A stretch of 64,000 nucleotides of DNA from Paenibacillus sonchi (GTDB lineage Bacteria > Bacillota > Bacilli > Paenibacillales > Paenibacillaceae), in NCBI RefSeq assembly GCF_016772475.1, contig NZ_CP068595.1, forward strand, positions 1,240,001 through 1,304,000, in the 5' to 3' direction. The position numbers and the translations under genes are program-made. The notes under the pieces were generated by a model. That model worked only from the letters and a program-made list of their open reading frames with translations. It was not told the DNA's origin and ran no database searches. Below, piece by piece: positions 28,443 through 36,819 of the stretch (position 1 is the stretch's first letter; every line of letters begins with the position of its first letter).

Positions 28443-29598
28443 GGTAGCCCACCTTCCAATATGAGAAAATCGCTCCGCAGAGCATCACCAGACAGATAAC
28501 CGATATCATGAGCAGATTCGGCGTAAGCTGTGGCAGTCCCGAATGCAGCATCATACGAATGATCGCCTGCAGCACCCAGTGGTTAATGGTGAAAGCGCCC
28601 AAGGTATTTACCCAGGAATCCGGAAGAGGAGCCATTCCCCCGCTGATAAAGGTCATACCTACCGTAATTACACTAATGATGCTTCTTGCGCCCGCCGCCG
28701 TTTTACTGAAGATGGAGACCACAATGGACATCGTCATGGAGGCGATAATCATCAGCAGGCAGAACAGCAGCAGCAGTCCCGGCCGGTTGCCCCAGTAAAC
28801 ACCGAACAGCCAATCGCTGAGCAGAATAATCGCCGTGCACTGAATAATGGATACGATGCCTACACCGAGCATTTTGCCGATGAACAGCTCTGAGGCTTTG
28901 ACCGGCATTGAATTGATCCGGTGGAGGGTATGGTTATCCTTTTCGCTGAAAAGAGAGTTCGTGACTGTCATTCCGCTATAGAGCAGAAACATCAGCAGCA
29001 TGGAGGCCGCATAGAATTGGGAAGCCGTATAGGTTCTGCCCCCGTTGTTAAGATCGCCCAGCTTGACGGCTTCGCGGTCCCCTGAAGAGGGGGCGGCAAC
29101 CGCCAGCGCCTGTGGTCCAAGAGCCGCTGCCGCTGCCTGTTTATAATTTACCGTGCTTAGAAAATTGTCAAAAGCGGTTCCCGCCGTCAAATTATCCGTG
29201 TGGTTCTTGCCGAGAATAAATTCGAGCTGTGCCTTACCGCCCTGCTGCACCTCGCTGTCGAAGCCGTCTGGAACAATAACCGCATAGCCGTATTTGCCGG
29301 TACGCAGTCCACTTTCCGCTGCCTGGCGGCTCTCTGCATCCTGTGGAACAATAACCTTCTGAATGTCAGGCAGCTTCAGAAAGGCGGCAATCATAGCCGA
29401 CTGCCCTTCACCTGTGGGATTAACTACTGCCACCCGTACAGGTTCTATCTTGGTTGCGCTTTTGACACCGACCACCCCGGACAGCGAGGCGCCCAGAAGA
29501 AAGATCAGCACCAGCGGCAGCAAAAACATATTCAGCAGCATCGAGCGTGAGCGGAACAATCTGCGCAGCTCGTATGTCATAATCGTCCAAATGTTCAT
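28435..29598 (-). CDS. ABC-2 type permease (LnrM-like)
   Basis: 387-residue membrane subunit. It starts MNIWTIMTYELRRLFRSRSM with an N-terminal TM segment, then an extracellular domain of about 150 residues, then five TM segments from FYAASMLLMFLLYSGMTV to ISVICLVMLCGAIF, the standard YhgE/ABC-2 layout. Together with the next gene it would form a heterodimeric channel powered by the ATPase encoded just upstream (16-bp spacing). Sizes and order match LnrLMN of B. subtilis, which gives resistance to linearmycin-type polyenes; the substrate here is not known. Confidence 0.85.
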   Translation of the reverse strand: MNIWTIMTYELRRLFRSRSMLLNMFLLPLVLIFLLGASLSGVVGVKSATKIEPVRVAVVNPTGEGQSAMIAAFLKLPDIQKVIVPQDAESRQAAESGLRTGKYGYAVIVPDGFDSEVQQGGKAQLEFILGKNHTDNLTAGTAFDNFLSTVNYKQAAAAALGPQALAVAAPSSGDREAVKLGDLNNGGRTYTASQFYAASMLLMFLLYSGMTVTNSLFSEKDNHTLHRINSMPVKASELFIGKMLGVGIVSIIQCTAIILLSDWLFGVYWGNRPGLLLLFCLLMIIASMTMSIVVSIFSKTAAGARSIISVITVGMTFISGGMAPLPDSWVNTLGAFTINHWVLQAIIRMMLHSGLPQLTPNLLMISVICLVMLCGAIFSYWKVGYHE

Positions 29599-29613
29599 TT
29601 CAGCCCTCCTCCT

Positions 29614-30549
29614 CTAGTCCCGCAAGGTCCGCCCGGTTAGGCTGAGAAACAGGGTTTCCAGGTCCGGCTCTTCAATATTCAGGGAAGCAATAACCCCTTC
29701 ATGCTTGGCGAAAATAAATAAAATGTCCTGCAGCTCACTTTGCGAGGAAGGTAAATACAGCTCTACTGTATCTCCGTTCAGTTCGACGCGGTTTATCCGC
29801 GGATGCTTGCCCAGCTCCTGGATCAAGGCCGGCGTAATATGAGAGGCCTTCACAACAATCCTTTCTTCATGGGCTACCCGCTCCCGCAGCTCGCGTTCGG
29901 TTCCGCAGGCAATGATGTGGCCTTTGTCCATAATCGCTACCCGGTCGCATATAGCCGCTACCTCCTCCATATAGTGGCTCGTATAGATGACTGTTGAGCC
30001 CAGCTTGTTCAGTGCCTTTACCGATTCCAGAATGTGATTGCGCGATTGGGGATCAATGCCCACGGTCGGCTCATCCATAATAATCAGCTTTGGACGGTGC
30101 ATGATCGCACAGGCGATGTTCAGCCTTCTTTTCATCCCGCCGGAGAAGGTGGACGGTTTGTCCTTTGCACGGTCACTAAGTCCGGTGAAGGCCAGCGCCT
30201 CCTCAACCCGTTCCTTCAGCAGCTTGCCGCGCAGGCCGTACAGCTTGCCGAAAAAGCTCACATTTTCTGTTGCGGTCATATTTTCATATAAAGCCAGCTC
30301 CTGGGGAACAAGACCGATGCGCTTTTTGACCTCAAGCGGTTTGCTCAGGACCGACAGTCCGTCAATCACGATATCGCCGCCGTCAGCCTTCAGCAAACCG
30401 CAGATCATGCTGATGGTAGTGCTTTTCCCCGCACCGTTTGGGCCGAGCAGGCCGAAGATCTCTCCTTCCTGAATGCTGAAATTCACGTGATCTACCGTTA
30501 GTTTTTGATCATACCGTTTCACCACATCGCTTAGGACTGCAAATGCCAT
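29614..30549 (-). CDS. ABC transporter ATP-binding protein (LnrL-like)
   Basis: 311-residue nucleotide-binding subunit. Walker A GPNGAGKST (36-44), signature FSGGMKRRLN, Walker B LIIMDEPTVGID and the H-loop region VIYTSHYMEE are intact. The C-terminal 80 residues form the accessory domain often found in drug-export (DrrA-like) ATPases. First gene of the three-gene exporter operon; AGGAGA lies upstream of the ATG. Transcribed divergently from the sensor kinase gene across a 168-bp spacer holding two inverted repeats, so the adjacent two-component system is the likely regulator. Confidence 0.9.
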   Translation of the reverse strand: MAFAVLSDVVKRYDQKLTVDHVNFSIQEGEIFGLLGPNGAGKSTTISMICGLLKADGGDIVIDGLSVLSKPLEVKKRIGLVPQELALYENMTATENVSFFGKLYGLRGKLLKERVEEALAFTGLSDRAKDKPSTFSGGMKRRLNIACAIMHRPKLIIMDEPTVGIDPQSRNHILESVKALNKLGSTVIYTSHYMEEVAAICDRVAIMDKGHIIACGTERELRERVAHEERIVVKASHITPALIQELGKHPRINRVELNGDTVELYLPSSQSELQDILFIFAKHEGVIASLNIEEPDLETLFLSLTGRTLRD

Positions 30550-30635
30550 CTTTCATCTCTCCTGTTCCTATGTGCTTCTATGGATTTATTGTAGCGTAAG
30601 ATGGAGGCTCCCGAAGGTACGAAAGGTCATGAATT

Positions 30636-30657
30636 GGAGGTGACTTAAGTCATCTCC
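30636..30657. promoter_or_regulatory. Candidate response-regulator operator (palindrome)
   Basis: GGAGGTGACTTAAGTCATCTCC is not quoted further; its core TGACTTAAGTCA is a perfect 12-bp palindrome, extended with one mismatch to 22 bp. It sits about 50 bp upstream of a TACAAT -10 for the ABC operon, which lacks a good -35, the layout of an activator-dependent promoter. Confidence 0.55.
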
Positions 30658-30672
30658 TGAATCAGCAGGTTC

Positions 30673-30692
30673 TTATGCTAAGATAAGCATAA
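30673..30692. promoter_or_regulatory. Second inverted repeat in the divergent ABC/kinase promoter region
   Basis: TTATGCT (30673-30679) and AGCATAA (30686-30692) form an inverted repeat with a 6-bp centre, 25 bp before the kinase start. It could be an operator or part of the kinase leader. Confidence 0.4.
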
Positions 30693-30717
30693 CAACCTTA
30701 TAAAGGATGACCTCCAT

Positions 30718-31881
30718 TTGAACAGAGAAATGAACGTCCTGCGCTATGCGCTTATGATCATCCCCGCCCTGATGGCTATCTATCTCTATGACTATGCGGA
30801 TTATGAGCTGTTTACTTTCCATTTCCTTTTGCTGCTGCTGGTTGCCGCTCTTGGCGGGCGGCTGCCGGGTCCTCTCCGTGCGCTGGCCTGCGCCATTGAG
30901 CTGCTCTATACGGCCTGGCTGTGCCGGCATTATGGAGATCTGATGATTTTTCCGGCTGTTTCGGCACTGTTGAATTACTCCAGACTGGAGAACAGGCTTG
31001 TGGTGCTTGTCTTCTTCGTTATTCATGCAGCGGCGCTAAATGTGGCGTTAAGCGGCTCAGAGCCCCGGGTCTGGGTGGTTATAAACCTTACCTTTTTGCT
31101 CTCCGCAGCTCTGAACAAGCTGCTTATGCGCTCGGGGCGCGGGAGAGTTGACACACTGTTCCTCTATGACGAGCTGCGCAAAAAGCATTTTGAGCTGGAA
31201 GAAGCCCGCAGCAGCCTGCTCCAATTCACCGCCCAGATCGAATCGGCCGCTCAAGCTGAGGAAAGGATACGGATTGCCCGTCAGCTGCATGACGATATCG
31301 GCCACCGCCTGATCCGGGTTAAAATGATGACTGAGGCCGCCATTCACACGCTGCCGCATTCCCCGGAGACAGGGATGGAAATGATGACTCAGATCCGGGA
31401 CCAGCTGGCGGCCAGTATGGACGATATGCGTGCAGCGGTACGGCGGATCAACTATGGCTCACAGCTCGAAGGGGCTTATGCGCTGGACCGGCTGCTGGAG
31501 GAGCTTGGCCGGGATACCGGCATTGAAACCTCCTACCAGGTGTACGGGATGCCGTACCCCCTATATCCCAGCGTTCGGGTCACCCTCTACAAAAACGCCC
31601 AGGAGGCTCTTACCAATGCTATCCGCCATGGCCGGGCGACCGCAGTATGGATCAAAGTCTCGTTCAGCGAGCAAGAGGTGGCCATGGAGGTAGGCAATAA
31701 CGGCCTGCGCCCGGAAGAAAACCCTCTGCTGAGACTCAGGGGCAAAGGTGGGATGGGGCTGCAGGGAATGGCCGAGCGGGTTCATTTGGTCGGCGGAACG
31801 CTGGAGCTCCAGCTAGAGCCGGAGTTTGCTGTCATTACCAGGGTTGCCCTGCACAGTCAGCCCGACAAACTTCCACTGTAA
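30718..31881 (+). CDS. Sensor histidine kinase, HisKA_3 type (LnrJ-like)
   Basis: 387 residues. The first 135 residues hold about five hydrophobic segments and almost no extracellular loop, as in intramembrane-sensing kinases of the DesK/LiaS/LnrJ group. The dimerisation motif ERIRIARQLHDDIGHRL places the phosphorylated histidine at H191. The ATPase N-box NAQEALTNAIRHG and G-box GGMGLQGMAER are intact. TTG at 30718 is preferred, with AAAGGA 10 nt upstream; an ATG at 30730 is an alternative. The response-regulator gene follows after 161 bp that contain half of a dispersed repeat. Confidence 0.88.
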   Translation: MNREMNVLRYALMIIPALMAIYLYDYADYELFTFHFLLLLLVAALGGRLPGPLRALACAIELLYTAWLCRHYGDLMIFPAVSALLNYSRLENRLVVLVFFVIHAAALNVALSGSEPRVWVVINLTFLLSAALNKLLMRSGRGRVDTLFLYDELRKKHFELEEARSSLLQFTAQIESAAQAEERIRIARQLHDDIGHRLIRVKMMTEAAIHTLPHSPETGMEMMTQIRDQLAASMDDMRAAVRRINYGSQLEGAYALDRLLEELGRDTGIETSYQVYGMPYPLYPSVRVTLYKNAQEALTNAIRHGRATAVWIKVSFSEQEVAMEVGNNGLRPEENPLLRLRGKGGMGLQGMAERVHLVGGTLELQLEPEFAVITRVALHSQPDKLPL

Positions 31882-31888
31882 AACCTTA

Positions 31889-31967
31889 GACAACAGCGGC
31901 TGGAAGTCCTAACATTCTCTGTAGTCACGACCCATCCCAAAATCGAAAAAACTCAAGTTCAATTTAT
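31889..31967 (+). repeat. Half copy of the dispersed hairpin element (copy D)
   Basis: GACAACAGCGGCTGGAAGTCC, followed by AACATTC and GTAGT-ACGAC, matches in reverse complement the first half of the elements at 47641 and 50272, including the terminal motif AAGTTCAATTTAT. The other half is absent. It lies between the kinase and regulator genes, in the same orientation relative to transcription as the other copies. Confidence 0.7.
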
Positions 31968-32042
31968 ATACCTAATTCTATAAGTTGTATACACCAAGAG
32001 ATCTAAAATTCAACTTCTACAGCTAAAGGAGACCTGCCTCAT

Positions 32043-32705
32043 ATGATTAAAGTAGTTATCGTTGACGACGATTCATTTATCCGCGAAAGCCTTAAGGTAC
32101 TGGTAGCACTCGACCCGGAGATTGAGGTAGCGGGCTCCGCTGGCGATGGCCGTGAAGCTCTGGCCCTGCTGAAGCAGCTGCCTCACGCCGATGTGGTGCT
32201 GATGGATATCCGGATGCCGAACTGCGACGGTGTCGAGGGTACCAAATTCATCAAGGAAGCCTACCCCGGTATCTCTGTGCTGATGCTGACGACCTTCGAC
32301 GATGACGAATACATTATCGAAGCGCTGCGGAATGGGGCGAGCGGGTATCTGCTGAAGAATATTCCGCCGGACCGGATTATCCAGGGGATCAAAACGGTTC
32401 ATGAAGGCAATCTGCTCATCCATCCCGACATCGCCCGCAAGCTGGCCGGTTTTCTGCAGCCGGCCGCGCCTCCGAAAGAGGCGATGCCCAAGACATTGGA
32501 GGCATACGGGCTGACCAAAGCCGAGCTGGCTGTGGTGTCCTTAATCGCGGAAGGCCATACCAACAAGGAAATCGCTGCCGGACTCTTTTTAAGTGAAGGT
32601 ACGGTCAAAAATTACATCACCGATATCCTCAGCAAGCTCGGCCTGCGCGACCGTACACAAATCGCCATCTTCTACTGGAAGAATCAGCGGGAACACGGGA
32701 ATTGA
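32043..32705 (+). CDS. NarL/LuxR-type response regulator (LnrK-like)
   Basis: 220 residues. The receiver domain has the acidic pocket VIVDDD and the phosphorylated D55 in VVLMDIRMPNCDG, with K in the YLLKN loop. The C-terminal GerE helix-turn-helix covers LTKAELAVVSLIAEGHTNKE to SEGTVKNYITDILSKL. Partner of the kinase encoded upstream; the pair and the divergent ABC exporter resemble LnrJK-LnrLMN. The ATG follows AAAGGAG at 10 nt. Confidence 0.92.
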   Translation: MIKVVIVDDDSFIRESLKVLVALDPEIEVAGSAGDGREALALLKQLPHADVVLMDIRMPNCDGVEGTKFIKEAYPGISVLMLTTFDDDEYIIEALRNGASGYLLKNIPPDRIIQGIKTVHEGNLLIHPDIARKLAGFLQPAAPPKEAMPKTLEAYGLTKAELAVVSLIAEGHTNKEIAAGLFLSEGTVKNYITDILSKLGLRDRTQIAIFYWKNQREHGN

Positions 32706-33131
32706 GGTTTGCCGCGGCGAGCCTGGCTGCTTCCCGCAGTTGCGGCCAACCCCAATATGAGAATCTAAAGTACAACTTTTGTAAGGAATCCCCCTATATG
32801 AGTTGAACAGGAGAGCTTGAAAGCTTGAGGAATGTGAGTAGGCTCATCAGGAACTAAAGCTAAGTGGAAAAAGTAAAACTAATTTGCTGAAATCCCGGCT
32901 ACGGCAGGCTTTAGTTGTATTTTGTACACCTAATTCATGCCAATTCGTCCCATACGACCGTTTTCAGGCGAATTAGTGATACTTTTTCCAACATAGGCTA
33001 CTCCATAAGCTGAATGAGCCCGATGAGTGAACCTTTTTCCCGCTAAGGATGACTGGCTCTGTTCATAAATTTTTTCAGATCAATCTATATAACTGGTGAA
33101 TAGACAATCGGAGCCTACACAGCCTGGATTG
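32706..33131. repeat. Intergenic region with GGAAAAAG-type periodic motifs
   Basis: GTGGAAAAAGTAAAACTAAT starts at 32864. Its inverted relative ends at 32991 (rc GGAAAAAGTATCACTAATTC), and a second inverted copy CTTTTTCC is at 33033-33040, exactly 51 bp from the one at 32982-32989. The ends at 32864 and 32991 behave as imperfect terminal inverted repeats of about 25 bp. The part 32706-32860 shows no gene. Confidence 0.55.
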
Positions 33132-33409
33132 TTGTACAATTTGCAAGAGAATTTTCAAGCCGACGCACTTAGACTGCTCATTGTTGTATGAGTTGCAAGA
33201 TTTTTGCCCATTTGGCGTGCTAGGCGTGCATAATGTTGTATATTGTGCAGGAGAACTACCAATTGAAGTGCTTGAGGCGCACTTTATTGTACATAGTGCA
33301 GGAGAGTTACCAGTTGAAGTGCTTGGTGCGCACTTTATTGTACATAGTGCAGGAGAGTTACCAGTTGAAGTGCTTGGAGTGCACATTATTGTACAACATG
33401 CAGGCTTCT
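33132..33409. repeat. Phased array of six TTGTA-headed units (period 51-52 bp)
   Basis: Units start at 33132, 33184, 33236, 33287, 33338 and 33389. Heads read TTGTACAATTTGCAAG, TTGTATGAGTTGCAAG, TTGTATATTGTGCAGG, TTGTACATAGTGCAGG (twice) and TTGTACAACATGCAGG. Units 3-5 are also alike in the remaining 35 bp; units 1, 2 and 6 share only the head. Head differences are largely TAC/TAT and CAA/CAG, synonymous if read as L-Y-x-x-Q. Short reading frames cross it on both strands but none has a ribosome binding site. Confidence 0.7.
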
Positions 33410-33511
33410 CGTCCGCTTCATGCTGCAGATGAACCCGAGTGCGCCGCCTGTATCGCCGGCAACTTTCAAGTCATCTGCAATTTTTGGTATTCTATAATTC
33501 CTGTACTGTAA

Positions 33512-33556
33512 AAAAAGCCTGTGCTCCCTGAATACCAGGAGAACACAGGCTTTTGA
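33512..33556. terminator. Bidirectional terminator
   Basis: AAAAGCCTGTG and CACAGGCTTTT pair, with an inner CTCC/GGAG stem. It serves the minJ-like gene on the minus strand and stops plus-strand readthrough. Confidence 0.85.
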
Positions 33557-33659
33557 ATTATTACTGCCCTTTATAACTGCCCATTTCCCGGATGGGTAGG
33601 CGTGCATAACAATTGCTGGAGCTCTGTCCAGTATTCAGAGCCGTAAAAATCGGCCCACG

Positions 33660-34991
33660 CTAGACTCCGGCTGATTCCTTCTTGGCGTCCGCAGCCGTAC
33701 CCTTGGCCCGTCCCAGTCCGCCGGATGGAAGACTCCGGCGGCTCGCCCCGGTCTTCATCGCGATAATGCTGAAGATACTGGAAGACTTGGCCTCTGCGGT
33801 GACCCATCCGTCCGGCTCCGGCACCAGAATGATGCCGAGCTGATGGTGGTCGCCGTCATAGATCGCGCGCTGGAGGTATTTGCTCTCGCCTGCGCGGTTC
33901 TGCACCTCCAGCTTGCAGAACGCGGGGTTCATGCGCAGCGCCTCATGCAGCTGCGCGGCATCGGTCAACAGGACCCCGTTGACCTTCAGCAGGATTTCGC
34001 CCGGCAGGATGCCCAGCTCCTGCGCGGGGCTGTCCGGCAGCACGGCCAGCACCTTGCGGCCGGCTGGAGGATGCACGAAGATAGGGCTTAGACTGCGCTC
34101 CTCCAGAGCGCTGTACCAGCCCAGTGCTTCGTGCAGCAGCACCGCGGCGAGCGCCGCGAGCACGGTCAGCGGGCTCCACCAGGCGGCAAGCCCGCTTAGA
34201 GCCAGCAGGACGGTGCTGTACAGCAGCAGCCGTCCTGCTGTGCGGGCGCTCTTCCGCCCGGGCAGGAGGCCTTGGGTCATCTCGCTGAAGCCGATGATGA
34301 CCGGCAGGGACACCAGGCCCAGCCCGCCGCCCAGCAGCGGGTGCCAGGGCAGATCGCCGATTCCTGCGCCCGAAGGAATCAGCAGGAACAGCGGCAGCGG
34401 CCAGAACGCCTCCAGCTGATAGCCGCCGACCACCTTGCCGCGCTTGCCTTTGAGAAAGAGCGGCGCAGCCAGCCTTGCGCCCTGCCAGCGCGCCAGCAGC
34501 GCCTCGGCCAGATGCAGCAGGGCGGCCAGCACCAGCAGGGCGGGAATATCCATCTCCCGCAGCGCGGTGGCGATGGTTCCGGCCAGCCCGCTCTGCAGCG
34601 TGTCCGGAAAGAACGAAAGAATAAATTGCAGGATGCCAAGCACTCCAATGGAGTAAGCAAAACACAAATAGCGCACACGAAACAGCATGAGCACCAGGCT
34701 GACAGCCCAAATGATGGCCACCGCCGTACCGGTCAGGGATATCCCCAGAGCTACAGCTGCCAGAGAAACGACCAAGCCCGCGACCAGGCCGCTCCATACC
34801 GTACGCCAGGTCTCGCGGCCCCAGCTGTGCAGCTTCACATGAATGAATTTCCGTTCCAGCGCCACCTGCCTGCGGTAGTAGAGAGCAATAAACAAAATAG
34901 CAATATAGTAATAGGGCTGAATCAGCAGATGTACGACTGCTGTGCCCCAGCTAGTAAGCAGTTCCGGCATTCCATTCAAACCGTTCGTCAC
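33660..34991 (-). CDS. MinJ-like polytopic membrane protein with PDZ domain
   Basis: 443 residues. The first 300 contain about seven or eight hydrophobic segments; residues 310-395 form a PDZ-like domain (VLAVLPDSPAQELGILPGEI, LLKVNGVLL). In B. subtilis MinJ has this layout and bridges DivIVA and MinD in division-site selection; its gene also lies next to ctpB and ftsEX. Context and architecture thus point to a MinJ-type role, though sequence identity cannot be judged here. The C-terminal tail (RRSLPSGGLGRAKGT) is basic and low in complexity. The start is uncertain: GTG at 34991 is only 1-2 nt from AAAGGAG; TTG at 34979 is better spaced. Confidence 0.7.
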   Translation of the reverse strand: MTNGLNGMPELLTSWGTAVVHLLIQPYYYIAILFIALYYRRQVALERKFIHVKLHSWGRETWRTVWSGLVAGLVVSLAAVALGISLTGTAVAIIWAVSLVLMLFRVRYLCFAYSIGVLGILQFILSFFPDTLQSGLAGTIATALREMDIPALLVLAALLHLAEALLARWQGARLAAPLFLKGKRGKVVGGYQLEAFWPLPLFLLIPSGAGIGDLPWHPLLGGGLGLVSLPVIIGFSEMTQGLLPGRKSARTAGRLLLYSTVLLALSGLAAWWSPLTVLAALAAVLLHEALGWYSALEERSLSPIFVHPPAGRKVLAVLPDSPAQELGILPGEILLKVNGVLLTDAAQLHEALRMNPAFCKLEVQNRAGESKYLQRAIYDGDHHQLGIILVPEPDGWVTAEAKSSSIFSIIAMKTGASRRSLPSGGLGRAKGTAADAKKESAGV

Positions 34992-35047
34992 ACTCCTTTT
35001 AAGTCCGGGTAGTGTTGATCTGCAGTAATGCAGCGTTCGCCTTCAGG

Positions 35048-35110
35048 TACCGTTACAGCGGGAAATAGAAAAGTCATCTTATAGCGGGAACCCTATAAAT
35101 TCTAATATTT
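35048..35110. repeat. Dispersed AGCGGGAAA-type repeat, copy 1
   Basis: About 62 bp matching 59925-59986: blocks CAGCGGGAAATAGAA, TTATAGCGGGAACC and TATAAATTCTAATATTT. The AGCGGGAA motif repeats 26 bp apart. It sits just past the ctpB terminator in the transcription direction, as does the other copy after its terminator. Confidence 0.65.
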
Positions 35111-35111
35111 C

Positions 35112-35142
35112 TAGAAAAAAGAAGGCTGAACTCAGCCTTCTT
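35112..35142 (-). terminator. Terminator of ctpB
   Basis: AAGAAGGCTGA and TCAGCCTTCTT pair on the minus strand and run into six Ts; overlaps the stop codon by 2 bp. Confidence 0.88.
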
Positions 35143-36610
35143 ACTTTTTCGACAACGACGCCTGAATTTCCTTCTGTACCTCGGCAATTCCCCTATTGAG
35201 CTGATTGTCGTTGACCGGGTTCTGAATGGCTTTGATTAGCGCCAGCTCCAGCGCTTCGGCGGTCTTGGCATCAACGATGCCTGTCGCCTTCAGCTTGGAT
35301 GCACTCTGGAATTTCTTCACCGCATCTTTCGTCGCGGTATCGAAATACCCGTCCTTGCGGCCCGGTTTGTAGCCCAGACCGTCCAGCATGGTCTGTGCGC
35401 TTTTGACATCCGCGTTGTTCATGTTGTATTGCAGGGATACGCTTTTGTTAATCGGCGCCACCGAGAAATAATCCGGCTGGGCCACCGCAATATCCGGCTT
35501 AATGCCCTTGCCGTGAATCCATGTGCCATTTGGCGTCAGCCATTTGGCAATCGTAATCTTCAGCAGGCTGCCGTCGCCGAGCTGCTTGTCAAAGCTCGTC
35601 TGGACCGTGCCTTTGCCGAAGGAATTTTCTCCGATCAGCTTGGCTCCCGCAGATTGCTGCAGGGCACCGGCCAGGATTTCCGAGGCGCTTGCGCTGCCTT
35701 TGTTCATCAGTACAACGACCGGATATTTTTTGCTTGAACCTTTAGAAGGGCTGACTTCCGGCTTCTTGCCCTTTTCCTCCACCTGCACAATGGTCTTGCC
35801 CGCCGGTACGAACTGTTCCGCCATATCAATCACCACCGGCAGTACGCCGCCCGGATCGTTGCGGACATCAATGACGAGTCCCTTCATGCCCTGCTTCTCC
35901 AGCTTGCCGAGCTCTTCCTTGAAACGCTCAGCGGTATTCATGGAGAACTGGGTAACCTCGATAACACCTACGCCATCCTTTTCGAGCTTGGCATAGACGG
36001 TTTCCAGCTTCACATCATCGCGGGTGAGCACGTATTCAAGCGGTTCCGCCGCTCCGGTGCGCTGAATCTTGAGTGTAGCCTTGCTCCCCTTCGGTCCGCG
36101 GATCTTGGCAACGGCATCATTCAGCTCCATGCCTTCGAGCGTTTCCCCGTTCACCGACAGAATCACGTCTTTAGCCTTGAGCCCTGCCTTTTCGGCCGGC
36201 GAGCCTTTGATTGGGGAGACGATAACTACCTTGCCGTTCTCCGAGGAGACCTCAGCCCCGATTCCCGAGAAAGAGCCTTCAATACTCTCCTCAAATTTCT
36301 CAGCGGTTTCCTTGCCCATATAATTTGAATAAGGATCGCCCAGTGCTTCCATCATTCCGTTGACGGCACCGTCGATCAGCTTCGTCCGGTCTACCTTTTC
36401 GTAGTAATAGCCCTCTATCAGGCTCAGCGCGGTTCCGAGCTTCTGTGACTCCTTCTCCTGCAAGCCACCAGGCGGTACAACCGCTGCCGCCGCACTTTCA
36501 CCCGCAGCCCGTCCGAATATATCCGCATAGCCGGTGACGCCCAAGGTCAGCAGGCTTCCGCACAGCAAGGCAGCGACAATCATAAAAGCCGCTGTGCTTT
36601 TCTTCAACAT
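35141..36610 (-). CDS. ctpB: C-terminal processing serine protease with peptidoglycan-binding domain
   Basis: S41-family protease exported across the membrane. From the ATG at 36610: signal/anchor LKKSTAAFMIVAALLCGSLL, PDZ domain at about 110-190 (KAGLKAKDVILSVNGETLEG), catalytic S308 in KGSASASEI and K333 in FGKGTVQT, then a PG_binding_1 domain at about 425-480 (AQTMLDGLGYKPGRKDGYF). Bacillus CtpB cleaves SpoIVFA during sporulation; the gene also neighbours minJ and ftsEX there. Codons upstream of 36610 lack a binding site and are not used. Whether sporulation is the main role here is inference. Confidence 0.9.
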   Translation of the reverse strand: MLKKSTAAFMIVAALLCGSLLTLGVTGYADIFGRAAGESAAAAVVPPGGLQEKESQKLGTALSLIEGYYYEKVDRTKLIDGAVNGMMEALGDPYSNYMGKETAEKFEESIEGSFSGIGAEVSSENGKVVIVSPIKGSPAEKAGLKAKDVILSVNGETLEGMELNDAVAKIRGPKGSKATLKIQRTGAAEPLEYVLTRDDVKLETVYAKLEKDGVGVIEVTQFSMNTAERFKEELGKLEKQGMKGLVIDVRNDPGGVLPVVIDMAEQFVPAGKTIVQVEEKGKKPEVSPSKGSSKKYPVVVLMNKGSASASEILAGALQQSAGAKLIGENSFGKGTVQTSFDKQLGDGSLLKITIAKWLTPNGTWIHGKGIKPDIAVAQPDYFSVAPINKSVSLQYNMNNADVKSAQTMLDGLGYKPGRKDGYFDTATKDAVKKFQSASKLKATGIVDAKTAEALELALIKAIQNPVNDNQLNRGIAEVQKEIQASLSKK

Positions 36611-36819
36611 GATGTTCCCACCGTCCCTTCTTGTCCCATGGCATAAAGCCAAGGACACGCCCGTTCTGCGAAGAACGGTATCTCTTCCAGTATATGCCGG
36701 AAATCAAATTAATATTTATAATATGCTAAACCTCAACTGATCCACAATAAAAAACTGCCGGTTTCAAGTTCAAGCTGTACCGTTATTTTTCCAAATCCAT
36801 TCTATGATCGTCCCGAGCC

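Noticed and set aside
33075..33386. 103-codon minus-strand frame rich in C-S-S-T-S repeats
   Set aside because: It is the reverse reading of the tandem array, without a ribosome binding site; repeat structure explains the open frame.
33132..33409. CRISPR array
   Set aside because: Heads are only about 16 nt and degenerate, several spacers are themselves repeated, and there are no cas genes in the window.
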